A DNA stretch of 64,000 nt from contig JAQGIP010000099.1 of assembly GCA_028291055.1 (NCBI GenBank), positions 1-64,000 on the forward strand. The letters are read 5' to 3'. This DNA comes from Caulobacter sp. Its GTDB lineage: Bacteria > Pseudomonadota > Alphaproteobacteria > Caulobacterales > Caulobacteraceae. The notes below the pieces were generated by a model, which had not been told where the DNA came from, did not search any database, and saw nothing but the letters and a program-made list of their open reading frames with translations. The position numbers and the translations under genes were made by a program. Positions 49,333-61,095 of the stretch are shown piece after piece (the stretch's first letter is position 1; each line of letters begins with the position of its first letter).

Positions 49333-50295
49333 ATGAAAGCCGCGGTCTATTACGAGAACGGTGGCCCCGAGGTCCTGAAATACGAGGACGTCGCCGACCC
49401 CCAGCTGCACCCCAAGGGCGTCATCATCCGCGTCGAGGCCATCGCCATCGAGGGCGGCGACACCCTGAACCGCTGGCGCGGGCCGCTGGTCAACCATCCC
49501 CACATCGTCGGCTATCAGGCCGCCGGCGAGATCGTCGCCGTGGGCGAGGAGGTCACCCACCTGAAGATCGGTCAGCGCGTGGCCACCGTCGACGGCTTCG
49601 GCAGCCATGCCGAGCTGCGCTCCGTGCCGGCGCGCAACTGCTGGACCATTCCGGACGGCTTCGACAGCAAGCTGGCGGCGGTGATCCCGGTGACGTTCGG
49701 CACGGCGCACGACTGCCTGTTCGACGCGGGCCATCTGAAGGCCGGCCAGACGGTGCTGGTCCAGGCGGGCGCATCCGGCGTGGGCGTGGCCGCCATCCAA
49801 CTGGCCAAGCGAGCCGGCGCGACGGTGATCGCCACAGCCTCCAGCGATGAGCGCCTGGAGAAGCTGAAGGCCTACGGCCTGGATCACGGCATCAACTATC
49901 GCGACAAGGACGTGGCCACCGAGGTCATGCGCCTGACCGACAAGAAGGGCGTCAACCTGGTTGTCGATTCCGTGGGCGGCCCCACGCTGCAGGGCTCCAT
50001 CCTGTCGCTGGGCTATCGCGGGCGGGTCTCCAGCGTGGGCGCGGCCGGGCGCGAGCCGATGGTCGTGGACGTGGGCAGCCTGATGGGGGGCAACCGTTCG
50101 CTGACCGGCGTCTTCCTGGGTGCGGAGATCATGACCGACCGGGTGCACGACATGATCCAGACCCTGATCGACGAGGCGGCCCGCGGTGAACTGACCGTGG
50201 TGGTGGACAAGGTCTTCCCGCTGTCCGACGCGGCCGGGGCGCATGCCTACATCGAAAGCCGCCAGGCGGTGGGGCGCGTGGTGATGGTCCCCTAA
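49333..50295 (+). CDS. zinc-type alcohol dehydrogenase / quinone oxidoreductase-like (MDR)
   Basis: MKAAVYYENGGPEVLKYEDVADPQLHPKGVIIRVEA; VLVQAGASGVGVAAIQLAKRAGATVIATASSDERL. Confidence 0.93.
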   Translation: MKAAVYYENGGPEVLKYEDVADPQLHPKGVIIRVEAIAIEGGDTLNRWRGPLVNHPHIVGYQAAGEIVAVGEEVTHLKIGQRVATVDGFGSHAELRSVPARNCWTIPDGFDSKLAAVIPVTFGTAHDCLFDAGHLKAGQTVLVQAGASGVGVAAIQLAKRAGATVIATASSDERLEKLKAYGLDHGINYRDKDVATEVMRLTDKKGVNLVVDSVGGPTLQGSILSLGYRGRVSSVGAAGREPMVVDVGSLMGGNRSLTGVFLGAEIMTDRVHDMIQTLIDEAARGELTVVVDKVFPLSDAAGAHAYIESRQAVGRVVMVP

Positions 50296-50340
50296 CGGGC
50301 GATTCTGCGTTAGGGTGAGGATCTTCACAAGGAGCCGGTC

Positions 50341-50742
50341 ATGCGCCGTCGCATTCTCACCATCGTCCTGCCGGTCATCCTAGGCTGCGCGGCGCTTGCG
50401 CCGGCCGCTGTCACTTCGGCCGCGCCGTCGGCGGAGAGTGGCTCACCGCCCCGCGCCTGCTTCTACCCCCGCGACATCCGCAGCTTCACCCAGGCGGAGA
50501 ACGACACCGCCATCAACCTGCGCATCGGGGCCAAGGACGTCTATCAGCTGACCCTGCTGAGGGACTGCATCGACCTGAAGTGGGAACGCGCCATCCAAGT
50601 GACCGATGGCGGCGCGGGGGTGCGCATCTGCGACGGCCCGGGCGTGGAAGTGATCACCAGCAAGGACAATTGCCCGGTGTCGCATATCCGCAAGCTGTCG
50701 CCGGAAGAGGTGGCTGCCCTGCCCGCGAAGGACCGGCCCTAG
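50341..50742 (+). CDS. secreted small protein, DUF6491-like
   Basis: Signal peptide; CFYPRDIRSFTQAENDTAINLRIGAKDVYQLTLLRDCIDLKWERAIQV. Confidence 0.6.
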   Translation: MRRRILTIVLPVILGCAALAPAAVTSAAPSAESGSPPRACFYPRDIRSFTQAENDTAINLRIGAKDVYQLTLLRDCIDLKWERAIQVTDGGAGVRICDGPGVEVITSKDNCPVSHIRKLSPEEVAALPAKDRP

Positions 50743-51606
50743 CTACCTCAGGATAATCGTCCGGCGCCCGTTCATCAGCACGCGCCGCTGGGCGTGCCAG
50801 GCCACAGCGCGGGCCAGCACTACGGTCTCGATATCCTGGCCCATGACCACCAGGTCTTCGGGGCGCGCGCGGTGGTCGACGCGTTCCACCGACTGTTCGA
50901 TGATCGGACCTTCATCCAGGTCTTCGGTCACGTAGTGGGCCGTGGCGCCGATGATCTTCACGCCGCGCGCGTGGGCCTGGTGGTAGGGCTTGGCGCCCTT
51001 GAAGCTGGGCAGGAAGGAGTGGTGGATGTTGATGCACCGCCCCGACAGCTTGGAGACCAGGTCTTCCGACAGGATCTGCATATAGCGGGCGAGCACGACC
51101 AGTTCGGCGGCGCTGTCGTCGACCACCTGGATGAACCGGGCCTCTTGATCGGCCTTGGTCGCCGCCGTCACCGGCAGGTGATGGTAGGGCAGGCCGTACC
51201 ATTCGACGATGCGGCGCATGTCGTCGTGGTTGGAGACCACCGCCTTGATGTCGATGGGCAGCAGGCCCGACTGCCAGCGGTGCAGCAGGTCGTGCAGGCA
51301 GTGGCCGAACTTGGACACCGCGATGACGGTCGGCATCTTCCGCTCGGCCGGCTCCATGGACCAGTCCATGTTGAAGCGCCGGGCCAGGGCCGCGAAGGCG
51401 CCGCGCAGGACCTCCAGGCTGAGGCCGGTGTCGTCGTCGCCCCTGAAGACAGTGCGCATGAAGAAGAGCCCGGTGTCCGGATCGCCGTAGTCGGCCGACT
51501 CCACCACGAAGGCGCCCGACTGGAACAGGAAGGTGGTCACCGCCGACACCAGACCGGCCACGTCGGGGCAGGCCAGGGTGAGAACGATACGGGGGCGGGA
51601 TTCCAT
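50743..51606 (-). CDS. purU: formyltetrahydrofolate deformylase
   Basis: ACT domain then SKFGHCLHDLLHRWQSGLLPIDIKAVVSNHDDMRRIVEWYGLPYHHLPV; NIHHSFLPSFKGAKPYHQAHARGVKIIGATAHYVTEDLDEGPIIEQ. Confidence 0.96.
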   Translation of the reverse strand: MESRPRIVLTLACPDVAGLVSAVTTFLFQSGAFVVESADYGDPDTGLFFMRTVFRGDDDTGLSLEVLRGAFAALARRFNMDWSMEPAERKMPTVIAVSKFGHCLHDLLHRWQSGLLPIDIKAVVSNHDDMRRIVEWYGLPYHHLPVTAATKADQEARFIQVVDDSAAELVVLARYMQILSEDLVSKLSGRCINIHHSFLPSFKGAKPYHQAHARGVKIIGATAHYVTEDLDEGPIIEQSVERVDHRARPEDLVVMGQDIETVVLARAVAWHAQRRVLMNGRRTIILR

Positions 51607-51677
51607 GGCGCTCAGGCTCGCGGACAAAGGGGGTTCCGCTTAGAGCAAACAGCGCCGCTTGAGCAATGGCGAAGGCG

Positions 51678-51950
51678 TCAGCGCGCCTCGGGCGGCGGCG
51701 GCGCGGCGGCCGTCGGCCCGACCTTCGCGATCCACTTGAAGGCGCCCCAAAAGACCCAGACCAGGCCCAGCCCGCCAAAGCCGATGGCCGCCGCCTGGAA
51801 GGAGGCCGGCCAGTTCCTGTGGCCGAGGTTCAGATGCGAGCCGGTGTGGAAGTCGAGCCAGCCCGCGACACCTAGCAGCAGCGCGACCGCGCCGATGGTG
51901 AACAACGCGATGGATAGGAAACGCAGGATGACGCGGACATAGCCTTCCAT
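51678..51950 (-). CDS. small membrane protein, hypothetical
   Basis: two predicted TM segments; start MEGYVRVILRFLSIALFTIGAVALLLGVAGWLDF. Confidence 0.6.
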   Translation of the reverse strand: MEGYVRVILRFLSIALFTIGAVALLLGVAGWLDFHTGSHLNLGHRNWPASFQAAAIGFGGLGLVWVFWGAFKWIAKVGPTAAAPPPPEAR

Positions 51951-51974
51951 CGCTTCTGCTCCATCGCGAACGGC

Positions 51975-53186
51975 CTAGAGCCCCAACACCACCTTGGCGA
52001 TTATGTTCCGCTGGATCTCGTTGGAGCCGCCGAAGATCGAGGTCTTGCGCATGTTGAAATAGGTGGGCGCGGCGCGATGGGCGAAGTCGGGACCGATGGG
52101 GTAGGCGTTGTTGCCGTCCTTGGGGAAGCCCCGGAAGTAGGGCGCGCCATAGTGGCCGGCAGCCTCCAGGGTCAGGTCGGTCAGGCGCTGGCCCACCTCG
52201 GTGCCCTTGATCTTCAGCAGGTTGGCTTCCGGGCCGGGACCACGGCCCGAGCTCTCGCCGGCCAGGGTGCGCAGTTCGGTGTATTCCAGGGCGGCCAAGT
52301 CGATTTCCAGCTCGGCGACCTTGCGCTGGAAGTCGGGGTCGGCCAGCAGCGAGCCGCCGTCGTCGGATCGGACATCCTTGGCGATCTCGCGCAGCCGCTC
52401 GATGCCGCGCTTGGAGCGGGCCACACCGGCGATGCCGGAGCGCTCATGGGCCAGCAGGAATTTGGCCGCCGTCCAGCCCTTGTTCTCCTCATGCACCCGG
52501 TTCTCGACGGGCACCTTCACATTCTCGAGGAAGACGTCGTTGACCTCATGGCCGCCGTCGATGGTGATGATCGGGCGCACGGTGATGCCCGGGCTCTTCA
52601 TGTCGACGAGCAGGAAGGAGATGCCCTCCTGCTTCTTGGCGGTTGGGTCGGTGCGCACCAGGAAGAAGCCCCAGTCGGCGAACTGGCCCTGGGTGGTCCA
52701 GGTCTTTTGGCCGTTGACCAGGTAGTATTCCTTGCCGTCGTCGCCGGTGATGCGCTCGGCCTTGGTGGACAGGCCCGCCAGGTCGGAGCCGGCGCCCGGC
52801 TCGGAGTAGCCCTGGCACCACCAGATGTCGCCCGAGCGGGTGGCGTCGAGGAACTTGGCCTTCTGTTCGGCCGTGCCGTAGGTGTAGAGGACCGGCCCGA
52901 TCATGCCGATGCCGAAGCTGTTCTGGATCGTGCCGGCCCGCGCCAGCTCCTCCGACCAGATGTACTTCCGCACCGGATCCCAGCCCGTGCCGCCGTATTC
53001 CACCGGCCAGGACGGGGTCAGCCAGCCCTTGGCGTAGAGGATGCGGTGCCATGACAGGATGTCTTCCTTGGTCATCTCCTCGCCGGAGGCCTGCTTGCGC
53101 TTCACCTCGGCGGGATAGTTCGCTTCGATCCAGCCGCGGACCTCTTTGCGGAATTCGGCATGCTCGGGCAGAAAATCGAGGTCCAT
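51975..53186 (-). CDS. acyl-CoA dehydrogenase family protein
   Basis: MDLDFLPEHAEFRKEVRGWIEANYP; WWCQGYSEPGAGSDLAGLSTKAERI; IFGGSNEIQRNIIAKVVLGL. Confidence 0.95.
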   Translation of the reverse strand: MDLDFLPEHAEFRKEVRGWIEANYPAEVKRKQASGEEMTKEDILSWHRILYAKGWLTPSWPVEYGGTGWDPVRKYIWSEELARAGTIQNSFGIGMIGPVLYTYGTAEQKAKFLDATRSGDIWWCQGYSEPGAGSDLAGLSTKAERITGDDGKEYYLVNGQKTWTTQGQFADWGFFLVRTDPTAKKQEGISFLLVDMKSPGITVRPIITIDGGHEVNDVFLENVKVPVENRVHEENKGWTAAKFLLAHERSGIAGVARSKRGIERLREIAKDVRSDDGGSLLADPDFQRKVAELEIDLAALEYTELRTLAGESSGRGPGPEANLLKIKGTEVGQRLTDLTLEAAGHYGAPYFRGFPKDGNNAYPIGPDFAHRAAPTYFNMRKTSIFGGSNEIQRNIIAKVVLGL

Positions 53187-53295
53187 GGGCTTTCCCTCCG
53201 TCAGGTAATGCGGGTCCTATTGGACTCTCGCGTGCGCCCCATTAGGGTGCGCCTCAAACAACTGTTCAAAAAACGAATTTAGGGGCTGAAGCGCC

Positions 53296-55395
<2,100 letters not shown>

Positions 55396-55426
55396 GGCGA
55401 AGCGCGCGGCCCGTCCCCACCTTCCA

Positions 55427-55563
55427 CGTCATCCTCGGGCTTGTCCCGAGGACCCCTGCCCGAGCAGGGCCTTGAGACTGTGGATTGCGGAGGCGGTCGC
55501 GCGACCCTCTTGAAGCATTCGCCTGGCCGACAGAGGGGTCCTCGGGACAAGCCCGAGGATGAC
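55427..55563. repeat. REPIN-like inverted REP doublet, copy 4 (divergent subtype)
   Basis: CGTCATCCTCGGGCTTGTCCCGAGGACCCC ... GGGGTCCTCGGGACAAGCCCGAGGATGACG. Confidence 0.9.
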
Positions 55564-55601
55564 GGGCATTTTTGAGTGCTGCGCTTACGAGGAATGACGC
55601 C

Positions 55602-57176
55602 GTGACCAAGACCCTCGAACAGATGATGTCCGCCGACTTCGGCACGGTGCCCGACCTGATCCGCGGCCATGCGGCGGAACGGCCCGACCATCCGGCCTTG
55701 CTGCAGGGTGGCGCCAGCCTGAGTTATGGCCAACTCGACGCCCTGATGGACCGCGTCGCGGCGGGCCTCCAGCGCGACGGGATCAAGCCGACCGAGGCGA
55801 TCTCGATCTGCGCCACCACCTCCATCGAGTATGCGGTGGTCTTCCTGGGCGGGCTGCGCGCCGGGGTGGCCGTGGCGCCGCTGGCCCCCTCCTCCACGCC
55901 GGACCAGCTGGCCGGGATGGTGGCCGACTGCGGGGCCAAGCTATTCTTCCTCGACGCGGGTGTGGCCAAGGAGATGGCCGGGGTCATGGGCGAGGTGAAA
56001 TGCCCGCGTATCGCGCTGGACGCCTCCGACGCGGGACAGGCGTTCGAGGCCTGGCTGCCGGCTGTGGGCGCGAAGCCGCAGCCGGTCGAGATCGACCGCA
56101 AGTGGCCGTTCAACATCATCTATTCGTCCGGCACCACCGGCACGCCCAAGGGCATCGTGCAGTCGCACGGCATGCGTTGGCGCCACCTCGCGCCCCGTGA
56201 AGGCGGCATCGGCTATGGCCCGGACGCCATCGGCCAGATCTCCACGCCGCTCTATTCGAACACCACCCTGGTCTGCTTCTTCCCGACCCTGGCGGGCGGT
56301 GGGTCGATGGTGATGATGCCGAAGTTCGACGTGGTGAAATTCCTGGAGCTGGCGTCGATCCACCGCACCACCCACGCCATGCTGGTGCCGGTGCAGTACC
56401 GTCGCCTGATGGAGCACCCCGGCTTCGACAGCTATGACCTTTCGAGCTTCAAGATGAAGTTCGCCACCTCCGCCCCCTTCGCCGCCGAGCTGAAGGCCGA
56501 TGTGCTGAAGCGCTGGCCGGGCGGGCTGACGGAATACTACGGCATGACCGAGGGCGGCGGCGGCTTCGTGCTGTTCGCCCATGAACATCCCGACAAGCTC
56601 CATACCGTCGGCCAGCCGGGCATGGGCGCCGAGATCAAGATGATCGATGAGGAAGGCCATGAGGTCGGCGTCGGGGAAATCGGCGAGATCGTCGGGCGCA
56701 GCCCCGCCACCATGAACGGCTATCACGGCCGCGCCGACAAGACCGCCGAGGCCCAGTGGACCGACCCCAAGACGGGCCTGGTCTATGTCCGCACCGGCGA
56801 TGTGGGCCGTCTCGACGCCGAGGGGTTCCTGACCCTGATGGACCGCCGCAAGGACATGATCATCTCCGGCGGCTTCAACATCTATCCCTCCGACATGGAG
56901 GCGGTGATCCTGCAGCATCCGGCCGTGGCCGAGGCCGCCGTGGTCGGCGTGCCCTCCGACAAATGGGGCGAGACGCCGGTCGCCTTCGTGGCGCTGAAAC
57001 CGGGCGAGAGCGCGGACGCGGCCGAGATCAAGGCCTTCACCAATGGCAAGGTCGGCAAGACCCAGCGGCTGGCCGACTTGCAACTGATGGACAGCCTGCC
57101 GCGCAGCCACATCGGCAAAGTGCTGAAGCGCGAACTGCGCGATGCCTATAAGTCGCCCGAAGGCGTCTCGATCTAA
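55602..57176 (+). CDS. AMP-dependent acyl-CoA synthetase/ligase
   Basis: IIYSSGTTGTPKGIVQSHGMRW, EYYGMTEGGG, VRTGDVGRLDAEGFLTLMDRRKDMIISGGFNIYPSDME; GTG 55602 or ATG 55623 start. Confidence 0.95.
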   Translation: MTKTLEQMMSADFGTVPDLIRGHAAERPDHPALLQGGASLSYGQLDALMDRVAAGLQRDGIKPTEAISICATTSIEYAVVFLGGLRAGVAVAPLAPSSTPDQLAGMVADCGAKLFFLDAGVAKEMAGVMGEVKCPRIALDASDAGQAFEAWLPAVGAKPQPVEIDRKWPFNIIYSSGTTGTPKGIVQSHGMRWRHLAPREGGIGYGPDAIGQISTPLYSNTTLVCFFPTLAGGGSMVMMPKFDVVKFLELASIHRTTHAMLVPVQYRRLMEHPGFDSYDLSSFKMKFATSAPFAAELKADVLKRWPGGLTEYYGMTEGGGGFVLFAHEHPDKLHTVGQPGMGAEIKMIDEEGHEVGVGEIGEIVGRSPATMNGYHGRADKTAEAQWTDPKTGLVYVRTGDVGRLDAEGFLTLMDRRKDMIISGGFNIYPSDMEAVILQHPAVAEAAVVGVPSDKWGETPVAFVALKPGESADAAEIKAFTNGKVGKTQRLADLQLMDSLPRSHIGKVLKRELRDAYKSPEGVSI

Positions 57177-57205
57177 CCCCTCTCCGCGCCACACCGCCCC
57201 CTCCC

Positions 57206-57315
57206 CCGCTCGTCCCCGCGCAGGCGGGGATCCAAGCGGCCGACGGGGATGTGAGCGGTGAGGACAGCTTCCTCAACCTCAGCTTGGGCCCCCGCCTTCG
57301 CGGGGGAGAGCGGAG
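57206..57315. repeat. REPIN-like inverted REP doublet, copy 5 (divergent, shorter)
   Basis: ccgctcgtccccgcgcaggcggggatccaagc ... gcttgggcccccgccttcgcgggggagagcgg. Confidence 0.75.
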
Positions 57316-57327
57316 TTTGAGAGTGAA

Positions 57328-57927
57328 CTAGCGCGCGGCCCATAGCGTATCGGTGGCGGCCTGGGCGTCGCCGGCCACGCCCTGGCGGGCCAGCGAGAGA
57401 CCATCAAGCTGCACCTTGGCGGGTCGAAGGACGCGCTCGTGCAGGCTGTAGGCCAGTTGATAGATGGCGGTGTCGGTCCTGGTCTGGCCGTCCTCGATGA
57501 AGACCGTCATCACCGCCACGGGCACGCGGCCCTGCTTGGACTTGCCGGCCGCCTTGCGCAGGCCCTCCTCGATCCAGCCGGTTTCCAGGCGCGGATTGCC
57601 GGTGGTCTGGACGACATCGGCGTGGATGGCTTTCGGAAACCACACGGACTGGGTCTGGATCACCTGGTCGGGATGCACCGAGACCAGACGGATACGATCG
57701 CCGGACCCCTCCACCGTCCCGGTCATCAGGAAGGTAGGCTTGCGCGCGGAGGCGCGGCTTTCGGCGTCATGCTGGCGGGCGGCGGCGGAGCGCTCCTTCT
57801 CCTCCTGGATGCGTTCGCGGTGGCTGTCCCAATAGCCCAGGCCCGCGATGACCAGGGCGACCACGCCCACGATCTCGGCCAGGGTCAGCCAGCGCAGGGG
57901 CAGGCGTTTGGGGGGCGTCTCGCTCAA
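57328..57927 (-). CDS. membrane-anchored hypothetical protein
   Basis: LPLRWLTLAEIVGVVALVIAGLGYWDSHRERIQEEKERSAAARQHDAES; single TM then soluble domain. Confidence 0.65.
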   Translation of the reverse strand: MSETPPKRLPLRWLTLAEIVGVVALVIAGLGYWDSHRERIQEEKERSAAARQHDAESRASARKPTFLMTGTVEGSGDRIRLVSVHPDQVIQTQSVWFPKAIHADVVQTTGNPRLETGWIEEGLRKAAGKSKQGRVPVAVMTVFIEDGQTRTDTAIYQLAYSLHERVLRPAKVQLDGLSLARQGVAGDAQAATDTLWAAR

Positions 57928-58185
57928 GGCCGGTCTCCGACTGGGTGGGCCAGGCTTACGATTCCCGGCGCGCCCAGGCAGACTAGAGGAGCGCGTCCGG
58001 CGGGGCTATCGCGCGCGAAATCACCGCAAAAGAATGCGGAGCCGGCGCCACACCTGTCTTCAAAACAACACCTTGTTCTGTGAAAGTTCGCTGAACCCCC
58101 TTCCCCACAAGGCGTTCAACCATTACATCCGCCCTGTTCGAGCGCCACGCGCCGCCAGGCCGGGCCCGACCCACACAGGACACGC

Positions 58186-58572
58186 ATGAAGAACAACAAA
58201 CTTCCGGACTTCTCCGACCGTCTCGCCGCAGCCGCTGATGCCAAGCGCGCCATGGCCGCGCGTTTCAAGCCCAAGCCTACCGTCGTCGCTGAAGCCATCC
58301 CCGACCGCGCCGCCATCAAGGCCGCGGAACTGGAAACCGTGCGCGCCGCCCGCGCCGCGGAAAAAGAAGCCGCCAAACTGGCCCGCGCCCAGAACGAAGA
58401 AGTGCTGCGCAAAGCCAAGGAAGCCGCTGAACTGGCCGCTCTCGAAGCCAAGCGCGCCGAGCGCAAGGAATGGAAGCAGGGCCTGAAGCAGGACGCCCAG
58501 AGCCGCCGGGCCGACCGCCTGGCCGCCTATGGCCGGCTGCCCGCCAGCGCCGAACAGTACGACGACGCCTAG
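58186..58572 (+). CDS. small Ala/Lys/Glu-rich helical protein, DUF6481-like
   Basis: MKNNKLPDFSDRLAAAADAKRAMAARFKPKPTVVAEAIPDRAAIKAAELETVRAARAAEKEAAKLARAQNEE. Confidence 0.7.
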   Translation: MKNNKLPDFSDRLAAAADAKRAMAARFKPKPTVVAEAIPDRAAIKAAELETVRAARAAEKEAAKLARAQNEEVLRKAKEAAELAALEAKRAERKEWKQGLKQDAQSRRADRLAAYGRLPASAEQYDDA

Positions 58573-58585
58573 ATCTGGATGAGCG

Positions 58586-58648
58586 CAGCGCCGGTCCGCC
58601 GGCGCTGTTGCATCTTCCGGCAAGCCGGCGGGCTTTCGAAAGCCCGCC
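58586..58648 (+). terminator. tandem hairpins downstream of DUF6481-like gene
   Basis: cagcgccgg-tccg-ccggcgctg (58586-58607) and perfect 22-nt palindrome ggcgggctttcgaaagcccgcc (58627-58648). Confidence 0.5.
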
Positions 58649-58690
58649 GCGACGCCCTACAGTGACCTCACGGTTCGACAACGGGCGCCC

Positions 58691-59584
58691 ATGGCCAACC
58701 TACGCAATCAGATGTCCCCGATCAGTTCCGAGCCCGACGCGGGCGCGGCGCTGCGGATGTCCAAGATCGGCGCGGCTCGCTACGATCTCAACGACCCCTA
58801 TCATATCGCCCTGACCGTCAACTGGCCGGGCTTCCTGGCCATTGTCGCGGTGCTTTATTTCGCGGTGAACCTGGTGTTCGCCGGCCTCTATTTCGTCAGC
58901 CCGGGCAGCGTGGCGGAGGCCCGGCCCGGCGCCTTCCTCGACGTCTTCTTCTTCAGCATCGAGACCCTGGCCACCGTCGGCTATGGCGAGATGCACCCCG
59001 GCAGCGACTACGGCCACTGGATCGCCGGGCTGGAGATCATCACCGGCATGGCGTTTACCGCCATCGTCACCGGCCTGATCTTCGTGCGCTTCTCCAAGCC
59101 CCGGGCCAAGATCCTGCATGCCGACAAGGTGGTCGTCACCCGCCACAACGGCCAGCAGACCCTGATGGTGCGCATCGGCAACGGCCGCATGAACGCGCTG
59201 ACCGAGGCCGACATCCGCCTGTCGGTGCTGTTGCGCGAGACCACCACCGAGGGCCTTCGCTACCGCCGCTCCTGCGACCTGAAGCTGGCCCAGCCTCACT
59301 ACGCCATCTTCCCGCTGACCTTGATGCCGATGCACGCCATCGACCAGGACAGCCCCCTCTATGGTTTCGATATGCAGAAGCTGAAGGACGAGGAGATCCG
59401 CCTGTTCGTCTCGCTGCAGGCCTATGACCCGGCGCTGGGCGCCAACATCGCCGACCTGAAGACCTACACCGCCGAACAGTTCATGTTCGGCACGCGCTTC
59501 GTCGACACCATCTCAACCGACGACGACGGCCGCACGACCGCCGATCTGCGCGCCATCAGCACGGTGGAGCCGGACGGGTTCTAG
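58691..59584 (+). CDS. KirBac-type inward-rectifier potassium channel
   Basis: Two TMs flanking FFFSIETLATVGYGEMHPGSDYGHW; Kir cytoplasmic domain FVRFSKPRAKILHADKVVVTRHNGQQTLMVRIGNGR. Confidence 0.94.
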   Translation: MANLRNQMSPISSEPDAGAALRMSKIGAARYDLNDPYHIALTVNWPGFLAIVAVLYFAVNLVFAGLYFVSPGSVAEARPGAFLDVFFFSIETLATVGYGEMHPGSDYGHWIAGLEIITGMAFTAIVTGLIFVRFSKPRAKILHADKVVVTRHNGQQTLMVRIGNGRMNALTEADIRLSVLLRETTTEGLRYRRSCDLKLAQPHYAIFPLTLMPMHAIDQDSPLYGFDMQKLKDEEIRLFVSLQAYDPALGANIADLKTYTAEQFMFGTRFVDTISTDDDGRTTADLRAISTVEPDGF

Positions 59585-61017
59585 TTCCAGACCTTCGGCT
59601 TGCGCCCGACCCACGGCAGTTCCTTTTCCAGTTGGCCCGCCAGACGGAACAGCGTGCCTTCGTCGGCATATTTGCCGGTGAACTGCATGGAGATGGGCAG
59701 GCCGTCGACCTCCGATTGCCAGAGCGGCAGCGCCAGCGAGGGCTGGCCCGTGAAGTTGAAGGGCGGGGTGAAGGGGAAGGTCTTGGCCTGGGCCTTGTCG
59801 AAGGCCTTGATGTCGTCGGTCTGGGTGTCGAGGAGTTCGTGGCGCGGCGGGGTCGTTCCCATCACCGGGGTCAGGAAGACGTCGATGTCGACGAAGTTGG
59901 CCAGAATCTGGCGGTTCATAATGCGCAGCTGTTGCCAGCCCCACATGGCCTGTTCGCCGGTGATCCGCTTGCCGCCCTCGTAGGCGCGCCGCGCCAGGGG
60001 GCCGATCTCGTCGTCGGCCGGCTCGTGGCCGATCTGCTCCACCCAGCGGCGCATGCCGGCGGCGAAGTTGGAGGCCGAGACCAGCGCCTGTGAGCGGTAG
60101 AGGGTGCGGTAGTCGACGCCGAGACCCTGTTCGCGCATGTCGTGGCCGAGCGCCTTCAGCGTCTCCACTGTGGCGTGGAGGCGGCCCAGCACATCCTCGT
60201 CGATGGGCTTGCCGTTGGGCGTTTCCGCCGACCAATGAATGCGCAGCTTGCCGGGGCTCTTGGACACGTCGTCAAGATAGGAGCCCGCCTTGGCAGGGTA
60301 GGCGTAGGGACTGGTCGGCTCCGGATAGCCGATGGAATCGAGCATGGCGGCCGAGTCGCGCACCGTGCGGCTGACCACGTGATCCACCGAAAAGCCGATG
60401 GCCCGGTCGGTGTCGTTCTCGCCGTTGGGATTGCGGTCGCGGGTGGTCTTCATGCCGACCAGGCCGCAGCAGGCCGCCGGGATGCGGATGGAGCCCAGGC
60501 CGTCGCTGGCGTGGGCCAGGGGCACGATGCCAGAGGCCACGGCGCTGGCCGCGCCACCCGAGGAGCCGCCGGAGATGTGGTCGGTGTTCCAGGGGTTGGA
60601 GCATTTGCCGAGACGCGCGGAGTTGGTCACGCCCGGAATGCCGAACTCCGGCGTGTTGGTCTTGCCCACCAGAACGACGCCGGATTGGCGGAAGCGGGTG
60701 GTCAGCGTGCTGTCCTCGGCGTCGGACGCCACCTGGGCGAAGTTGGAGCCGGAGGTGCGCGGCCAGCCCTTCACCTTGGTGCCCAGGTCCTTGATCAGGA
60801 AGGGCACGCCCTCGAAGGGGCCGTCGGGCAGGGCGCCCGAGCGGGCCGTCTCGCGGGCTTCGTCATAGGCCTTGTGGACCACGGCGTTGAGGAAGGGGTT
60901 GTTGCGCTCGATCCGCTCGATGCAGGCCTCGAGGATTTCGCCCGGCGTCACCGCCTTGGTCTTGACCAGCTCGGCCAGACCAAGACCGTCGTAGTCGACG
61001 TATTCCAGCGCCGCCAT
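59581..61017 (-). CDS. amidase (amidase signature family)
   Basis: GVPFLIKDLGTKVKGWPRTSGS; SGGSSGGAASAVASGIVPLAHASDGLGSIRIPAACCGLVGMKTTRDRNP. Confidence 0.95.
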   Translation of the reverse strand: MAALEYVDYDGLGLAELVKTKAVTPGEILEACIERIERNNPFLNAVVHKAYDEARETARSGALPDGPFEGVPFLIKDLGTKVKGWPRTSGSNFAQVASDAEDSTLTTRFRQSGVVLVGKTNTPEFGIPGVTNSARLGKCSNPWNTDHISGGSSGGAASAVASGIVPLAHASDGLGSIRIPAACCGLVGMKTTRDRNPNGENDTDRAIGFSVDHVVSRTVRDSAAMLDSIGYPEPTSPYAYPAKAGSYLDDVSKSPGKLRIHWSAETPNGKPIDEDVLGRLHATVETLKALGHDMREQGLGVDYRTLYRSQALVSASNFAAGMRRWVEQIGHEPADDEIGPLARRAYEGGKRITGEQAMWGWQQLRIMNRQILANFVDIDVFLTPVMGTTPPRHELLDTQTDDIKAFDKAQAKTFPFTPPFNFTGQPSLALPLWQSEVDGLPISMQFTGKYADEGTLFRLAGQLEKELPWVGRKPKVWN

Positions 61018-61095
61018 GGCATCCTCCCGCTCTTTGTGTCCGACGATCATTGATCAGAAGGCGGGCCGCGTCACCCTCCGCCAGGGGTCTTTCGC

